Below are positions 7,066 to 15,801 of a DNA stretch of 64,000 bases, one piece after another. A program made the position numbers and the translations under genes. The stretch's first letter is position 1; each line of letters opens with the position of its first letter. Origin of the DNA: Staphylococcus chromogenes (lineage in GTDB: Bacteria > Bacillota > Bacilli > Staphylococcales > Staphylococcaceae); contig NZ_CP118953.1 of NCBI RefSeq assembly GCF_029024625.1, forward strand, positions 372,001 to 436,000. The letters run 5' to 3'. The notes beneath the pieces are model-generated. The model was not told where the DNA came from. It saw nothing but the letters and a program-made list of their open reading frames with translations, and ran no database searches.

Positions 7066-7633
7066 ATGTGAGTTGATAAAGACTGCGTTGTTTTTTAGGT
7101 AATGTATCAATAAACGGTTCAGGATCTTCAGCATAACGATTGCTGGCGCCCCCCTTCATACGTTGAAAGTGAAGGTGAGGGCCTGTAGTTTGACTCCCTG
7201 TATTGCCAGATAACGCCACGATATCCCCTGCTTTCACGATATCACCCGCACGCACATTAAACTCATTTAAATGCATGTACCATTGATAATAAGGCTGATT
7301 CGCTTCTTTAATCTCTAAAACGTTACCACCATATTCATCTTGAAAGGTACGTGTCACTTGGCCATCTGTTGCCGCTAACACACGCGTGTCTTCAGGTAAG
7401 CGGTAATCAACTCCGTAATGACGGTCATCACCATTAAAGCTGAGTCCACGACTATATGTGCCAAACCCATGCGTTTTTCGATCTTGATGAAAGGCATCAT
7501 TAGATTCGTATTGCTGTTGGATAGCGTCTGAATATTGTTGTATATTATTAGAATGAAAGAAAAAAAGTAGAGGTAATACTATAAGAATAACGAGAAACAG
7601 TAAAGTTGTAAAAAGCGTAGTTATTTTGTTCAT
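7064..7633 (-). CDS. Membrane-anchored M23 (LytM-type) peptidase
   Basis: 189 aa from the ATG at 7633 (AAAAGGAG in front); a longer frame upstream lacks a ribosome binding site. One N-terminal membrane segment (about 5-26) places the rest outside the cell. The M23 zinc site is complete: H72 and D76 in HYGVD, H121 in YMHL, and H153/H155 in GPHLHF. M23 enzymes cut glycyl or D-Ala-Gly bonds in peptidoglycan. There is no SH3b cell-wall-binding domain, so it would act close to the membrane, in growth or daughter-cell separation. Close to LytM in the catalytic core. Confidence 0.88.
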   Translation of the reverse strand: MNKITTLFTTLLFLVILIVLPLLFFFHSNNIQQYSDAIQQQYESNDAFHQDRKTHGFGTYSRGLSFNGDDRHYGVDYRLPEDTRVLAATDGQVTRTFQDEYGGNVLEIKEANQPYYQWYMHLNEFNVRAGDIVKAGDIVALSGNTGSQTTGPHLHFQRMKGGASNRYAEDPEPFIDTLPKKQRSLYQLT

Positions 7634-7784
7634 AATGAGACTCCTTTTTAAAGGGTGAACAATATTGTACAAAATATCTAAAGGATGTCGCAAAAAAAAT
7701 GCTCAACATGAAAAATAAACATCGAACGATGTAAATATAAACACTAAAAAGAGAATTAGTGAAAATGCGTTTATAAATTTTTTT

Positions 7785-8100
7785 CACAAAGACACGCTTT
7801 TCTGGGAGTATTACAGAAATCTATTTGATTTTGTAAGCTTAAGTTATTTAAAGTTTGGCCAAACGCAATCTAGTCAGCAATTATCATTTTTCATTATAAG
7901 AAGTTAAAACATTAATAGATGATTGGTTTCGAGCTGACGTCTTACTACACTCAATTGAGTAAACAATCAAACTTGCTGTTGTTATTAACAAGCGGAAATT
8001 ATCAAATTCTTTTTACTGTTTTAGTTGCATTAAAATAGCCATCAAATTTAGCAGAGTGTAAATTTGATGGCGTTTAAGTTATTGGTGAGCTTTATGTCCA
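7785..8100. repeat. Dispersed intergenic repeat, copy A (degraded)
   Basis: Blocks of this gap recur in the same order at 63405-63780: CACAAAG..CGCTTTTCTGG, ATTACAGAAATCTAT, TTATTTAAAGTT, CAATC.AGTCAGC, AATCAAA, and TTATTGG..TTTATGTC.AAC. Copy A is shorter because about 90 bases between the second and third blocks are missing. It contains the ars terminator (8030-8074). No open frame of note. It looks like the remnant of a small non-coding mobile or palindromic element. Confidence 0.55.
8030..8074 (-). terminator. Terminator of the ars operon
   Basis: Stem GCCATCAAATTTA...TAAATTTGATGGC (8038-8070) with a TATTTTA tail on the minus strand, 40 bases after the arsC stop. It is one of the five similar hairpins in this window. 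Confidence 0.7.
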
Positions 8101-8109
8101 ACCATATGA

Positions 8110-8508
8110 TTATTGTCTCAATTTAAAATTTTCTATAGCTAATTTAATCTCGTCTCTAACACGCTGAAATTCTGACCATTCTTTACCTGCTGGATCATCA
8201 AAACCCCAATGCTCTTTTTTTACGTTTGGGGGTAAAATAGGACAATTATTGTCTGCATCACTACATAATGTTATGACCAAATCTGAATGTTTTAAAATAT
8301 CATTTTCAATCAAGTCTGACGTATGGTTTGAGATATCTATATCTACTTCTTTCATAGCTTCTATGGCTTTAGGATTAACCCCATGTGTTTCAATGCCAGC
8401 AGAATAGACATGCCAATCTTCACCCAATATTTTCTTTCCCCAGCCTTCAGCCATTTGGCTACGACAAGAGTTTCCTGTACATATAAAATAAATTGTTTTC
8501 TTATCCAT
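8110..8508 (-). CDS. arsC: Arsenate reductase ArsC, thioredoxin-coupled
   Basis: 132 aa, low-molecular-weight tyrosine-phosphatase fold. The P-loop CTGNSCRS starts at nucleophile Cys10 (with Cys15), and Cys82 and Cys89 in LCSDADNNC form the redox relay that thioredoxin resolves. It reduces arsenate to arsenite in the cytoplasm for export by ArsB. Sequence is very close, by recall, to ArsC of plasmid pI258. It is the third gene of the operon, 17 bases after arsB, with AGAGGC as ribosome binding site. Confidence 0.96.
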   Translation of the reverse strand: MDKKTIYFICTGNSCRSQMAEGWGKKILGEDWHVYSAGIETHGVNPKAIEAMKEVDIDISNHTSDLIENDILKHSDLVITLCSDADNNCPILPPNVKKEHWGFDDPAGKEWSEFQRVRDEIKLAIENFKLRQ

Positions 8509-8525
8509 TACTGAAGCCTCTTTTC

Positions 8526-9815
8526 TTAAAAAATGATTAGTGTAAGGTATAAACCAAAGAGTGTTACAAACAGGACTGGAATAGTAATGATAATTCCAGT
8601 TTTAAAGTATGTTCCCCACGAAATCTTGACGCCTTTTTGTGTTAAGACATGTAGCCACAATAATGTTGCTAAAGAACCAATTGGTGTAATTTTAGGACCT
8701 AAATCAGAACCTATGACATTCGCATAAATCATCCCTTCTTTTAATATACCTGTAGCATTAGATTGACCAATCGCTATTGCATCTATTAAAACAGTTGGCA
8801 TGTTATTCATAATTGAAGATAAGAAAGCAGCGATAAAGCCCATACCCATGATACTGCTAAATAACCCATAACCTGAAAGATTTGTGAGGACATCCCCAAG
8901 AATCGTTGTAATGCCTACGTTTTTTAAGCCAAATACAACAAGGTACATACCAATAGAGAACACAACAATATTCCATGGTGCACCTTTAATGATTTGTTTG
9001 GTATGTACAGCCCTAGACTTACGCGCTAATAATACGAATATTAAAGCAATGATACCAGTAATCATTGATACGGGAATATTAACAATCTCACTTACTAAAT
9101 AACCGACGAGTAAGAATAGTAATACAATCCATGAAATCTTAAATAATTTGGGATCTTTAATTGCACTTTTAGGAGCTGTAAGATTTGCTGTATCGAACGT
9201 TTTTGGTATAGATTTTTTGAAATATAACCATAAAATGAAAATACTAGCCATTAGAGAGAAAATATTAGGAATAATCATGCGACTAAAATATTCAATAAAT
9301 CCAATATTAAAGTAATCAGCAGAAACAATGTTGACTAAGTTACTAACAACTAAGGGCAGTGATGTAGTATCTGCAATAAAACCACTGGCAATAATAAAGG
9401 GGAAAATCACGTTTTTATTAAATCCTAGATTTCTTACCATGGCTAATACAATGGGCGTTAAGATTAAAGCTGCACCATCATTTGCAAAAAATGCTGCTAC
9501 TATTGCCCCTAATAAAATGACATAAACAAACATTTTTAATCCATTACCATTTGAAGCCTTGACCATATGTATCGCAGACCATTCAAAAAATCCAATTTCA
9601 TCTAATATTAGTGAAATAAGAATAACCGCTACAAATGTTAAGGTCGCATTCCAAACAATACCTGTTACTTCTAATACATCGGAAAAACTGACGACTCCTG
9701 TAATGATAGCAATGACAGCTCCAATTAAAGCGGTAATACCAATATCTAACCCCTTAGGTTGCCATATCACAAAGATTAAAGTTAAAAGAAAAATCACAAC
9801 TGCTAAAATGGTCAT
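8526..9815 (-). CDS. arsB: Arsenite efflux permease ArsB
   Basis: 429 aa, exactly the length of pI258 ArsB. Polytopic protein with about 12 membrane segments; conserved [18 protein letters not shown] and [15 protein letters not shown] carry the typical buried polar residues. It exports arsenite and antimonite by proton antiport. Start chosen at the ATG at 9815, six bases after AGGTGA; a TTG two codons earlier is unlikely. The start overlaps the arsR stop as ATGA, so translation is coupled. Confidence 0.96.
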   Translation of the reverse strand: MTILAVVIFLLTLIFVIWQPKGLDIGITALIGAVIAIITGVVSFSDVLEVTGIVWNATLTFVAVILISLILDEIGFFEWSAIHMVKASNGNGLKMFVYVILLGAIVAAFFANDGAALILTPIVLAMVRNLGFNKNVIFPFIIASGFIADTTSLPLVVSNLVNIVSADYFNIGFIEYFSRMIIPNIFSLMASIFILWLYFKKSIPKTFDTANLTAPKSAIKDPKLFKISWIVLLFLLVGYLVSEIVNIPVSMITGIIALIFVLLARKSRAVHTKQIIKGAPWNIVVFSIGMYLVVFGLKNVGITTILGDVLTNLSGYGLFSSIMGMGFIAAFLSSIMNNMPTVLIDAIAIGQSNATGILKEGMIYANVIGSDLGPKITPIGSLATLLWLHVLTQKGVKISWGTYFKTGIIITIPVLFVTLFGLYLTLIIF

Positions 9816-10129
9816 AAACAATCACCTGATTTTATATTTTTACATATACATCTTTGATTAGATGTATTAATGATGTTTAAGTTTTGGATAATATCATCTA
9901 ATACAACATGATTAAGTTGATACCAGTGTTTATTACCCTCTTTTCGTATTGTCACTAATTTGCTATCAACTAATGATTTCATATGATGACTTAATGTAGG
10001 TTGTGAGAATTGAAAGTGCTCTAATACGTCACAAGCGCATAATTCGCCACAAGAAAGTAAATCTAATATTTCTAATCTACTCGAATCTGATAATACCTTT
10101 AATAATGTTGAGAGTTCTTTATAAGGCAT
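9812..10129 (-). CDS. arsR: Arsenic-responsive repressor ArsR
   Basis: 105 aa ArsR/SmtB winged helix. The metal site ELCACD (C31, C33) lies in the helix before the recognition helix [19 protein letters not shown]. Arsenite binding releases the repressor from the promoter. It heads the arsRBC operon and overlaps arsB by four bases. Further cysteines (RCICKN, GDC) lie at the C-terminus, as in the pI258 protein. AGGAGG precedes the ATG. Confidence 0.95.
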   Translation of the reverse strand: MPYKELSTLLKVLSDSSRLEILDLLSCGELCACDVLEHFQFSQPTLSHHMKSLVDSKLVTIRKEGNKHWYQLNHVVLDDIIQNLNIINTSNQRCICKNIKSGDCL

Positions 10130-10151
10130 AAATAAACCTCCTAGTCATTAA

Positions 10152-10183
10152 ATAGATTAACATCTATATAGATTATTGTCTAT
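10152..10183 (-). promoter_or_regulatory. ArsR operator of the ars operon
   Basis: ATAGAT-TAAC-ATCTAT (10152-10167) is a perfect 6+6 inverted repeat, directly followed by ATAGAT-TATTG-TCTAT (10168-10183, one base pair shorter). It lies 22 bases upstream of arsR, where ArsR operators are expected. Confidence 0.7.
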
Positions 10184-10524
10184 GTATTTATGTTAAATAG
10201 TTATGTGTGCAGAATTAATAACTTTAGTTATAGCACTTAAAGATTTATCTTGTTAAAGTAAATAGACAATGAATAACTTTTACATTGAAAATCGGAATTT
10301 AAGTCACGCTTCTTGGTACAGTTTTAAGAGGATAAAGAATTATTAAACTCGCCTGGCGTATTCACATTAGGAAAAATTGGGAATCAACTATTAAAAAACA
10401 CTAGGATTCAGGAAATAAGAAGGATTTGTAGGAATGTAATTTAGACATTATGAAAGAGATTTAATTATCAAAGACTATTAAAGAATTTAAAGCTACTAAT
10501 GCTTATTTGCTAATTCAAGTTGTA
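10184..10524. other. Intergenic stretch without recognisable gene
   Basis: About 340 AT-rich bases between the ars promoter and the ssaA terminator. Both strands are full of stops; I see no small ORF with a ribosome binding site and no known RNA motif. Confidence 0.5.
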
Positions 10525-10572
10525 TTAAAAAAGCCTTCAAAATTTATGTGAAAATAAATTTTGAAGACTATC
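10525..10572 (-). terminator. Terminator of the ssaA-like gene
   Basis: Stem AGCCTTCAAAATTTAT...ATAAATTTTGAAGACT (10532-10569) with TTTTTTA after it on the minus strand; first hairpin after the CHAP gene. Confidence 0.72.
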
Positions 10573-10621
10573 TAAATTAAAATGGATAGAGTAATTCATC
10601 CCAATATCTATTAATTTAATC

Positions 10622-11482
10622 TTATCTGTAAATGAAGTTTTGTGTAGCTGCTTGGCTAGCTGATAATGTACGAGATGTAACGACGCCTGCACCGTGACCG
10701 TAGTTCATTTCAGATACTGTTACAGAACCGTTAGCGCCAACGCTTTCAACGTAAGCCACGTGTCCGTAAGGTCCTACAGATGTTTGCATGATTGCACCAG
10801 CTCTTGGAGTGTTGTTTACAGTGTAACCTGCAGCACGCGCAGCGCTTGCCCAGTTACTTGCGTTACCCCAAGTGTTACCGATACCGCCACCTACACGATC
10901 ATATACGTAGTAAGTACATTGACCGACAGTGTAAAGGTTAGCACCACCAGTTGAAGTGAAACGTACAGGTGCACTTGTTTGAGCTGTTGCTGGTACTGAA
11001 GTAGACGCAGCAGGTGCTGTTGTTGTTGTGTAATTATAGTTTGTAGTTGAAGCAGTTGGTGCTTGCACTGAAGCTTGTGTATTATATGATGCGTACTGTG
11101 GTGTCGCCGCATTTGTGTAAGTTGTTGTTTGACCAGTGTATTCTGTGTAGTTTGTGTTGTCACGTACAACTGGTGTAGCAACAGTATTGTAAGCAGTAGC
11201 GTAGCTGTAATCTACAGCTTCGTTAGAGTAGTAGTAATAGTCATAAGTTCCGTTTGCATCGTATGTGTAATATACGTATTGCATTGATGGGTTCCAGTTA
11301 CCGTCTAAAGTGTGGTGTTTGTTACCATTTTCGTCGATAGTAATGTAGTCATGAGTTGCTTCTGAGTAAGAAGTCGTATAAGCAGAAGTTGGGTTTTGTT
11401 CTGCAGCTTGTGCGTCTTGTGCAGCAACTCCTAAAGTAACCAAGCCGAATGCAGCGATTGTAGCAGTAGTTAATTTTTTCAT
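10622..11482 (-). CDS. ssaA: SsaA-family secreted CHAP amidase/endopeptidase
   Basis: 286 aa from the ATG at 11482 (GGGAG in front). Signal peptide with cleavage after AQDAQA (about residue 26). Residues 30-170 are a Tyr/Thr/Asn/Gln-rich low-complexity region with many TTNYNY-like motifs. The CHAP domain fills 180-286, with Cys189 in GQCTYYVYD and His241 in YGHVAYVE. CHAP enzymes of this group cut peptidoglycan stem or cross-bridge bonds. SsaA-type genes are classical WalKR targets, and a WalR-like site lies upstream. Which SsaA paralogue it is cannot be settled from one window. Confidence 0.85.
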   Translation of the reverse strand: MKKLTTATIAAFGLVTLGVAAQDAQAAEQNPTSAYTTSYSEATHDYITIDENGNKHHTLDGNWNPSMQYVYYTYDANGTYDYYYYSNEAVDYSYATAYNTVATPVVRDNTNYTEYTGQTTTYTNAATPQYASYNTQASVQAPTASTTNYNYTTTTAPAASTSVPATAQTSAPVRFTSTGGANLYTVGQCTYYVYDRVGGGIGNTWGNASNWASAARAAGYTVNNTPRAGAIMQTSVGPYGHVAYVESVGANGSVTVSEMNYGHGAGVVTSRTLSASQAATQNFIYR

Positions 11483-11552
11483 AGTAAAAAGTCTCCCTAT
11501 CAAATTTAATATTTATTATCGATTTTCTAAGTGCTTTTTGTAATCCTCTAGA

Positions 11553-11580
11553 ATCATAGCATATATAATTTCTAAGTAAA
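11553..11580 (-). promoter_or_regulatory. Promoter of the ssaA-like gene
   Basis: TTTACT (11575-11580) and TATGAT (11553-11558) on the minus strand with a 16-base spacer, 71 bases before the start codon. Confidence 0.55.
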
Positions 11581-11606
11581 GCATTGTAAACAATTTTAAG
11601 TGGTAC

Positions 11607-11623
11607 TGTAACATAAATGAAAC
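11607..11623. promoter_or_regulatory. WalR-like box upstream of ssaA-like gene
   Basis: TGTAAC-ATAAA-TGAAAC fits the WalR consensus TGTWAH-N5-TGTWAH with one mismatch and lies 27 bases upstream of the predicted -35. Confidence 0.4.
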
Positions 11624-11649
11624 AAAAGACAACAAATCGTCTCATTAAA

Positions 11650-12130
11650 ACCTATGTGGAAATATAAAATTATAAAGTTTTGTGGTATAAATTTGCTGTT
11701 TTTGAGAAAAGAAGATCTAAAAATAAACCTGAGTTATCGGGTGTGAAAGGAAAATAAAATTTTGAAATAAATTAGCCGTTTTTATTAATGGTTAATTTAT
11801 TTATAGAATGTATAAAATTTATACCAAAGTCAACCCTATAAAAAAACAGACGATTTGAGATTATAATATAATAGAAGAAAGGCGTCACGTTTTTTCATTT
11901 CGAACAAAACGGTGGATCAAATTTTAGTAATCACATTTAAAAAAAGTGGTTTTTTTTTTTTAAAAGTGGCTTTTGAAAATTAGAAAGCTAAACAGTGTTT
12001 ATATAAGAGGCGAAAAAATAGATCTCTTAAAAAGAATTGATAGAGTTTTAATTTCAAGAGGTGAGATTAGGGATAATAAATATATGGTTTGGATACAGTT
12101 TTTATAATCAAGCGCATGCTTTTTGACATA
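11650..12130. other. Intergenic stretch, mostly empty
   Basis: AT-rich, with a T-run of 13 around 11950. From about 11961 to 12107 one plus-strand frame stays open for some 48 codons without a convincing start; it is too short and too AT-rich to call. No RNA motif was recognised. Confidence 0.4.
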
Positions 12131-12131
12131 C

Positions 12132-12172
12132 AAAAAGAACCGATGAAGTCATTGACCTCATCGGTTCTTTAT
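12132..12172 (-). terminator. Terminator of sceD
   Basis: Stem AAAGAACCGATGA...TCATCGGTTCTTT, with a T-run on the minus strand, 44 bases after the sceD stop. Confidence 0.85.
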
Positions 12173-12215
12173 ATGAGCTTGGTATTAAACCAGAGCAGTT
12201 TATTTAAGCATTAAA

Positions 12216-12911
12216 TTATGCTGTTACCCAGTGACTTGGGCCTTCAGTGTCATATAAGTGTTGCGCAAATTTATCTTGAACTGCAGCTGGAGCTTGTGCA
12301 GGGTTAACACCTACGTATGAAGGGTCAACTTGTTGTGCTACAGCATCCCATGTTGATGGTAAGAATTGGTAAGCACCTGCAGCACCTGATGAAGGGTTAA
12401 CTGCTGAGTAGTCGCCACCTGATTCGCGGTCTCTGATAGATTGTAGATGAGAATTCACGTCTGAACCACTTGTAGAAGTTTGAGTTGTTTTTGGTGCTTC
12501 TATTGCAGCTGGTGCTTCTGAAGATGCTTGTTGAGTTGTGCTTGCAGCTGTGTTAGATTCTGATTGAGTTGATGCTTGGCTAGCAACATCTTGGATTTGA
12601 GCTGGTTGAGCTACTGAAGTTTGTTCAGAAGCTGTTTGTCCACCAAATCCATTGTAAGACCATCCGAATTGAGTACCATCTGACCAGAAGTGGAAGTTTG
12701 TACCTTCGTATGTGAAGTTGTAGTCGTATGCACCTGCTTGGATAGGTGATTCATTTAATGATTGATCGTTGTTTAATGCTTTTTGTGCTAATTGTGCTTG
12801 ATCGATTGAAGATTGAGTTGCTTCACTCGCATGAGCGTCTGTTGTATGTGCAGCGACACCTGTCGCACCGATTGCTACTGCTAATGATGATGCTAATAAT
12901 GTTTTTTTCAT
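12216..12911 (-). CDS. sceD: SceD, secreted lytic transglycosylase-like protein
   Basis: 231 aa. Signal peptide with cleavage near DAHA-SE (residue 28). N-terminal third carries the family motif PIQAGAYDYNFTYEG (56-70) and HFWSDGT; a Ser/Thr/Gln/Ala linker follows (95-150). The C-terminal domain (155-231) holds RESGG with catalytic E163, NPSSGAAGAYQFLPSTW and ends in GPSHWVTA, which is diagnostic of the IsaA/SceD family. It cuts glycan strands during growth and cell separation. The start MKKTLLASSLAV matches SceD better than IsaA. A perfect WalR box lies 150 bases upstream. Confidence 0.93.
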   Translation of the reverse strand: MKKTLLASSLAVAIGATGVAAHTTDAHASEATQSSIDQAQLAQKALNNDQSLNESPIQAGAYDYNFTYEGTNFHFWSDGTQFGWSYNGFGGQTASEQTSVAQPAQIQDVASQASTQSESNTAASTTQQASSEAPAAIEAPKTTQTSTSGSDVNSHLQSIRDRESGGDYSAVNPSSGAAGAYQFLPSTWDAVAQQVDPSYVGVNPAQAPAAVQDKFAQHLYDTEGPSHWVTA

Positions 12912-13061
12912 AACTTATAAGTCCTCCAATAAAATAATTTTTTCATTTTCAAAAGTTTGCTTAACTAAAAATTTCAACAACCACACTCTAACAGGCTATA
13001 GAAAAGATGTAAATTACGAGGGAATAACAAAACATTACAGCCATATTGCAAATCTCGTTTA

Positions 13062-13078
13062 TGTAATATCATTGTTAT
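13062..13078. promoter_or_regulatory. WalR box upstream of sceD
   Basis: TGTAAT-ATCAT-TGTTAT is an exact match to TGTWAH-N5-TGTWAH. It is read on the plus strand, opposite to sceD; the half sites of related sequences (ATTACA) recur at 13032 and 13171-13185. Confidence 0.6.
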
Positions 13079-13278
13079 TTGATTTATATATTTTAATTAA
13101 TAGGAATAAGTATAAAAAGGGTGCTCATAGTTTTCAAAATATTGTCTGAAAATTAAAATAAGAATGAAGTATATTACAAATATTACAACGTTTCATCTAA
13201 ATGTAACTTAGATGACGAGGAAAGCGCCTTAATAAATAATGAAAAATCACTATAAAACTGAAATTTCTCAAATAATGT

Positions 13279-13308
13279 TTGATTGCATTGATTCCTAAAC
13301 CGTATAAT
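13279..13308 (+). promoter_or_regulatory. Promoter of the tandem PPK2 gene
   Basis: TTGATT (13279-13284), 18-base spacer, TATAAT (13303-13308); the start codon follows 23 bases later. Confidence 0.55.
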
Positions 13309-13331
13309 TAATATCAATCGAGGTGAATATA

Positions 13332-14750
13332 ATGAAAAATAAAATCGAAGCTTTACAACTTAAAGCTGCAAAACTAACACGAGAAACGCACGCATTAGGC
13401 ATCCCTGTGATGATTGTCTTTGAAGGTGTCCCGGCATCAGGGAAAACACGTTTAACGAACGACTTGTTACTCACATTAGATGCCAAATACACACAATTTA
13501 TTGCGACAAAAACGCCTTCTGAACATGATTTACGGTTTCAATTTCTACAAAACTTCTGGAACACATTACCTGCTAAAGGCCATATAAATATTTACTTTAG
13601 AAGTTGGTATGCGCATTATATTGATTATAAAATTCATGAAATCAAAAAAAGTACGTTCAAAGTTTACGATAAACTGAAAAATGAAATTTATGAATTTGAA
13701 ACGATGCTTCGTAATGATAAACACGAAATTATAAAATTTTACATCCAAATTAATGAAGAAAAGCGTCAAGAACATATTGCCCAAATGAAAGATAACCCGC
13801 TCACACATTGGAAAGCGCAAGAATATGAACAAGTTATTCCTATAGTGACTTATCAAGAAGAATTTCAACATTTACTTGATAAAGAATGGGAAGTCATTGA
13901 CTATACACGTCGTGAACATGCCATTCAACAGATGTATGAACATTTAATAGAACGTTTAGAAAAAGCCATCAAGCATTATCATCAACGAGAAGAGAAAAAA
14001 GAAGGTGATTTTACGCCTGATTTTGAGACAGACATGTTTAATGTAGACATTCAAAAAGTGAAAAAACGTGACTATGACGAATTGGTGCTTTCCTTACAAT
14101 TACGCTTAAGAGAGTTGCAGTTCGCTTTGTATGAACGTAAAATCCCTTTGATTTTAGTCTACGAAGGAATGGATGCGGCAGGTAAAGGCGGAAATATTAA
14201 ACGGATTCGAGAATATTTAGATCCCACAGGTTATGAAGTCAACGCCATCAGTGCACCAACCGATGTTGAGTTAAATCATCATTATTTATGGCGTTTCGCC
14301 AAAGACATGCCTAAAAGTGGCCACATTGAAATATTTGATCGGAGTTGGTATGGTCGCGTGCTCGTTGAACGTGTCGAAGGATTTGCTTCACATGATGAAT
14401 GGACAAGAGCCTATGACGAAATCAATGCGTTTGAAGAAATGTGGGTCAATGAAGGTGCGATTTTATTAAAATTTTTCCTTACATTAGATAAAGAAGAACA
14501 ATTAAAACGATTTAAAGATCGTGAAGAGGACGTCAATAAGCAATGGAAAATTACAGATGAAGATTGGCGAAATCGAGACAAATGGGACCTTTATTTAGAA
14601 GCGAGTCATGATATGATTCAAAAAACGAATCAACCGCATGCCCCTTGGCTTATTGTTCCGGCTGATCACAAAAAGTCAGCACGTATAGAAGTGTTAAAAT
14701 ATGTCATTCAAAAATGTGAAGAAAGATTGTGGGGCGTAAAACGATATTAA
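13332..14750 (+). CDS. Tandem PPK2 polyphosphate kinase (polyP:AMP phosphotransferase type)
   Basis: 472 aa from the ATG at 13332, six bases after GAGGTG. Two PPK2 modules in one chain. The N-terminal one has Walker A GVPASGKT (32-39) and a degenerate FRSWYAH in place of the usual DRSWYGR. The C-terminal one is intact: EGMDAAGKGG (278-287), RIREYLDPTGYEV and DRSWYGRVLVERVEGF (from 336). Two-domain PPK2 proteins of this length transfer phosphate from polyphosphate to AMP, giving ADP. The cytoplasmic product would recharge nucleotides from stored polyphosphate. No ppk1 or ppx is beside it. Confidence 0.87.
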   Translation: MKNKIEALQLKAAKLTRETHALGIPVMIVFEGVPASGKTRLTNDLLLTLDAKYTQFIATKTPSEHDLRFQFLQNFWNTLPAKGHINIYFRSWYAHYIDYKIHEIKKSTFKVYDKLKNEIYEFETMLRNDKHEIIKFYIQINEEKRQEHIAQMKDNPLTHWKAQEYEQVIPIVTYQEEFQHLLDKEWEVIDYTRREHAIQQMYEHLIERLEKAIKHYHQREEKKEGDFTPDFETDMFNVDIQKVKKRDYDELVLSLQLRLRELQFALYERKIPLILVYEGMDAAGKGGNIKRIREYLDPTGYEVNAISAPTDVELNHHYLWRFAKDMPKSGHIEIFDRSWYGRVLVERVEGFASHDEWTRAYDEINAFEEMWVNEGAILLKFFLTLDKEEQLKRFKDREEDVNKQWKITDEDWRNRDKWDLYLEASHDMIQKTNQPHAPWLIVPADHKKSARIEVLKYVIQKCEERLWGVKRY

Positions 14751-14861
14751 AAAATACGCCTTATGTCTTATGCATTTTTAACGTATTTCTACTATAATAA
14801 TAGATAAACTAATCGTTCCGATGTATATTACAAAAGTTAGAAAAGAGACTGAGGAAATTTC

Positions 14862-15743
14862 ATGTTATTTAATCACTACGAGCCATACACAGTTAAATTA
14901 TCGCAACACGGGGATGACATTTTAGAAATGGTCACGATCGGAAATCATGAATCAGAAAATGTCATTGTACTTCTCCATGGCGCCATTATGAACTACAAAA
15001 TTATGACCGTCTTCGCCAAATATTTGCATCATGCGAAATTAATTTTTATTAATAGTCCGGGAAGAGGCAAAAGTAGTGCGCTCACGCGAATGGACCACAA
15101 CTTAGAAGACTATGCGACACGTATTAACGAAGCACTTCAATTAGAATTAGCAGGAAGCCAAATTAAACGCATGGCCATGATTGGCTATTCAATGGGTGGA
15201 CTGATTGCGACAAAAATTGCGGGCTATAATACGTTACCGATTACCCATTTAATCTATTTAAATAGCGCAGCCAAAATAGATTATAAAGAATTGCGCCTCT
15301 CGAAGTTATTTTATGAGTTGATTAAAGATATTAAACCCGATCAACAAGATGGTATGATTAAGAGTATTCCTGAATTTATTTTAGAACAAGGGGTCTCTAA
15401 AAAACACAATGATAAATTTAACTTTACGGAGTATCTAGCACCAGTTGATGCCATGATTACAGATTTAATGTATACGTTGAAAGCAGACTACTTGGAGGAT
15501 ATTGATAAAATCGAACACATGCCAAAAGTGTTGTTTTTATTAGGTGAAGATGATGTCATTTTCCCAAACAAAGACTCTGCGATTACAGTTGAAAAATTTG
15601 AAGCGCGCAATGCCGAGGTGAAGTCGATTATTTATCCTGAAGTAGGCCATCTTGATTTTCTACGTGTGTTAGATCAAGATGCCGGCAATAATTTAGGGAG
15701 TATTGAATACAACATTAATATGTGGTTGAATATGGGGGAGTAG
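14862..15743 (+). CDS. Alpha/beta hydrolase, cytoplasmic
   Basis: 293 aa without signal peptide. Oxyanion loop LLHGAIM (37-43), nucleophile elbow GYSMGG with S110, Asp in LGEDDVIF and His in VGHLDFL complete the triad of an alpha/beta hydrolase in the expected order. Substrate unknown; the family includes carboxylesterases and lipid hydrolases. A TATAAT at 14793-14798 may be its -10. It has its own spacing of 111 bases to the PPK2 gene and 58 bases to the cyclase-family gene, so it could be read with either. Confidence 0.78.
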   Translation: MLFNHYEPYTVKLSQHGDDILEMVTIGNHESENVIVLLHGAIMNYKIMTVFAKYLHHAKLIFINSPGRGKSSALTRMDHNLEDYATRINEALQLELAGSQIKRMAMIGYSMGGLIATKIAGYNTLPITHLIYLNSAAKIDYKELRLSKLFYELIKDIKPDQQDGMIKSIPEFILEQGVSKKHNDKFNFTEYLAPVDAMITDLMYTLKADYLEDIDKIEHMPKVLFLLGEDDVIFPNKDSAITVEKFEARNAEVKSIIYPEVGHLDFLRVLDQDAGNNLGSIEYNINMWLNMGE

Positions 15744-15801
15744 GACAGTAAACCGTCTTACTCCTTTCATTTTCTATCCTAAAATGAGGAGGAACGGGAA
15801 C

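Noticed and set aside
7850-7866. TTTGGCCAAA palindrome, also found at 47641-47650
   Set aside because: A short palindrome of this kind arises often by chance, and the two positions share no other context.
11961-12107. Plus-strand frame of about 48 codons ending in VWIQFL
   Set aside because: No start with a ribosome binding site at the beginning of the frame; only a 7-codon ATG ORF has one. Too little to call a gene or pseudogene.
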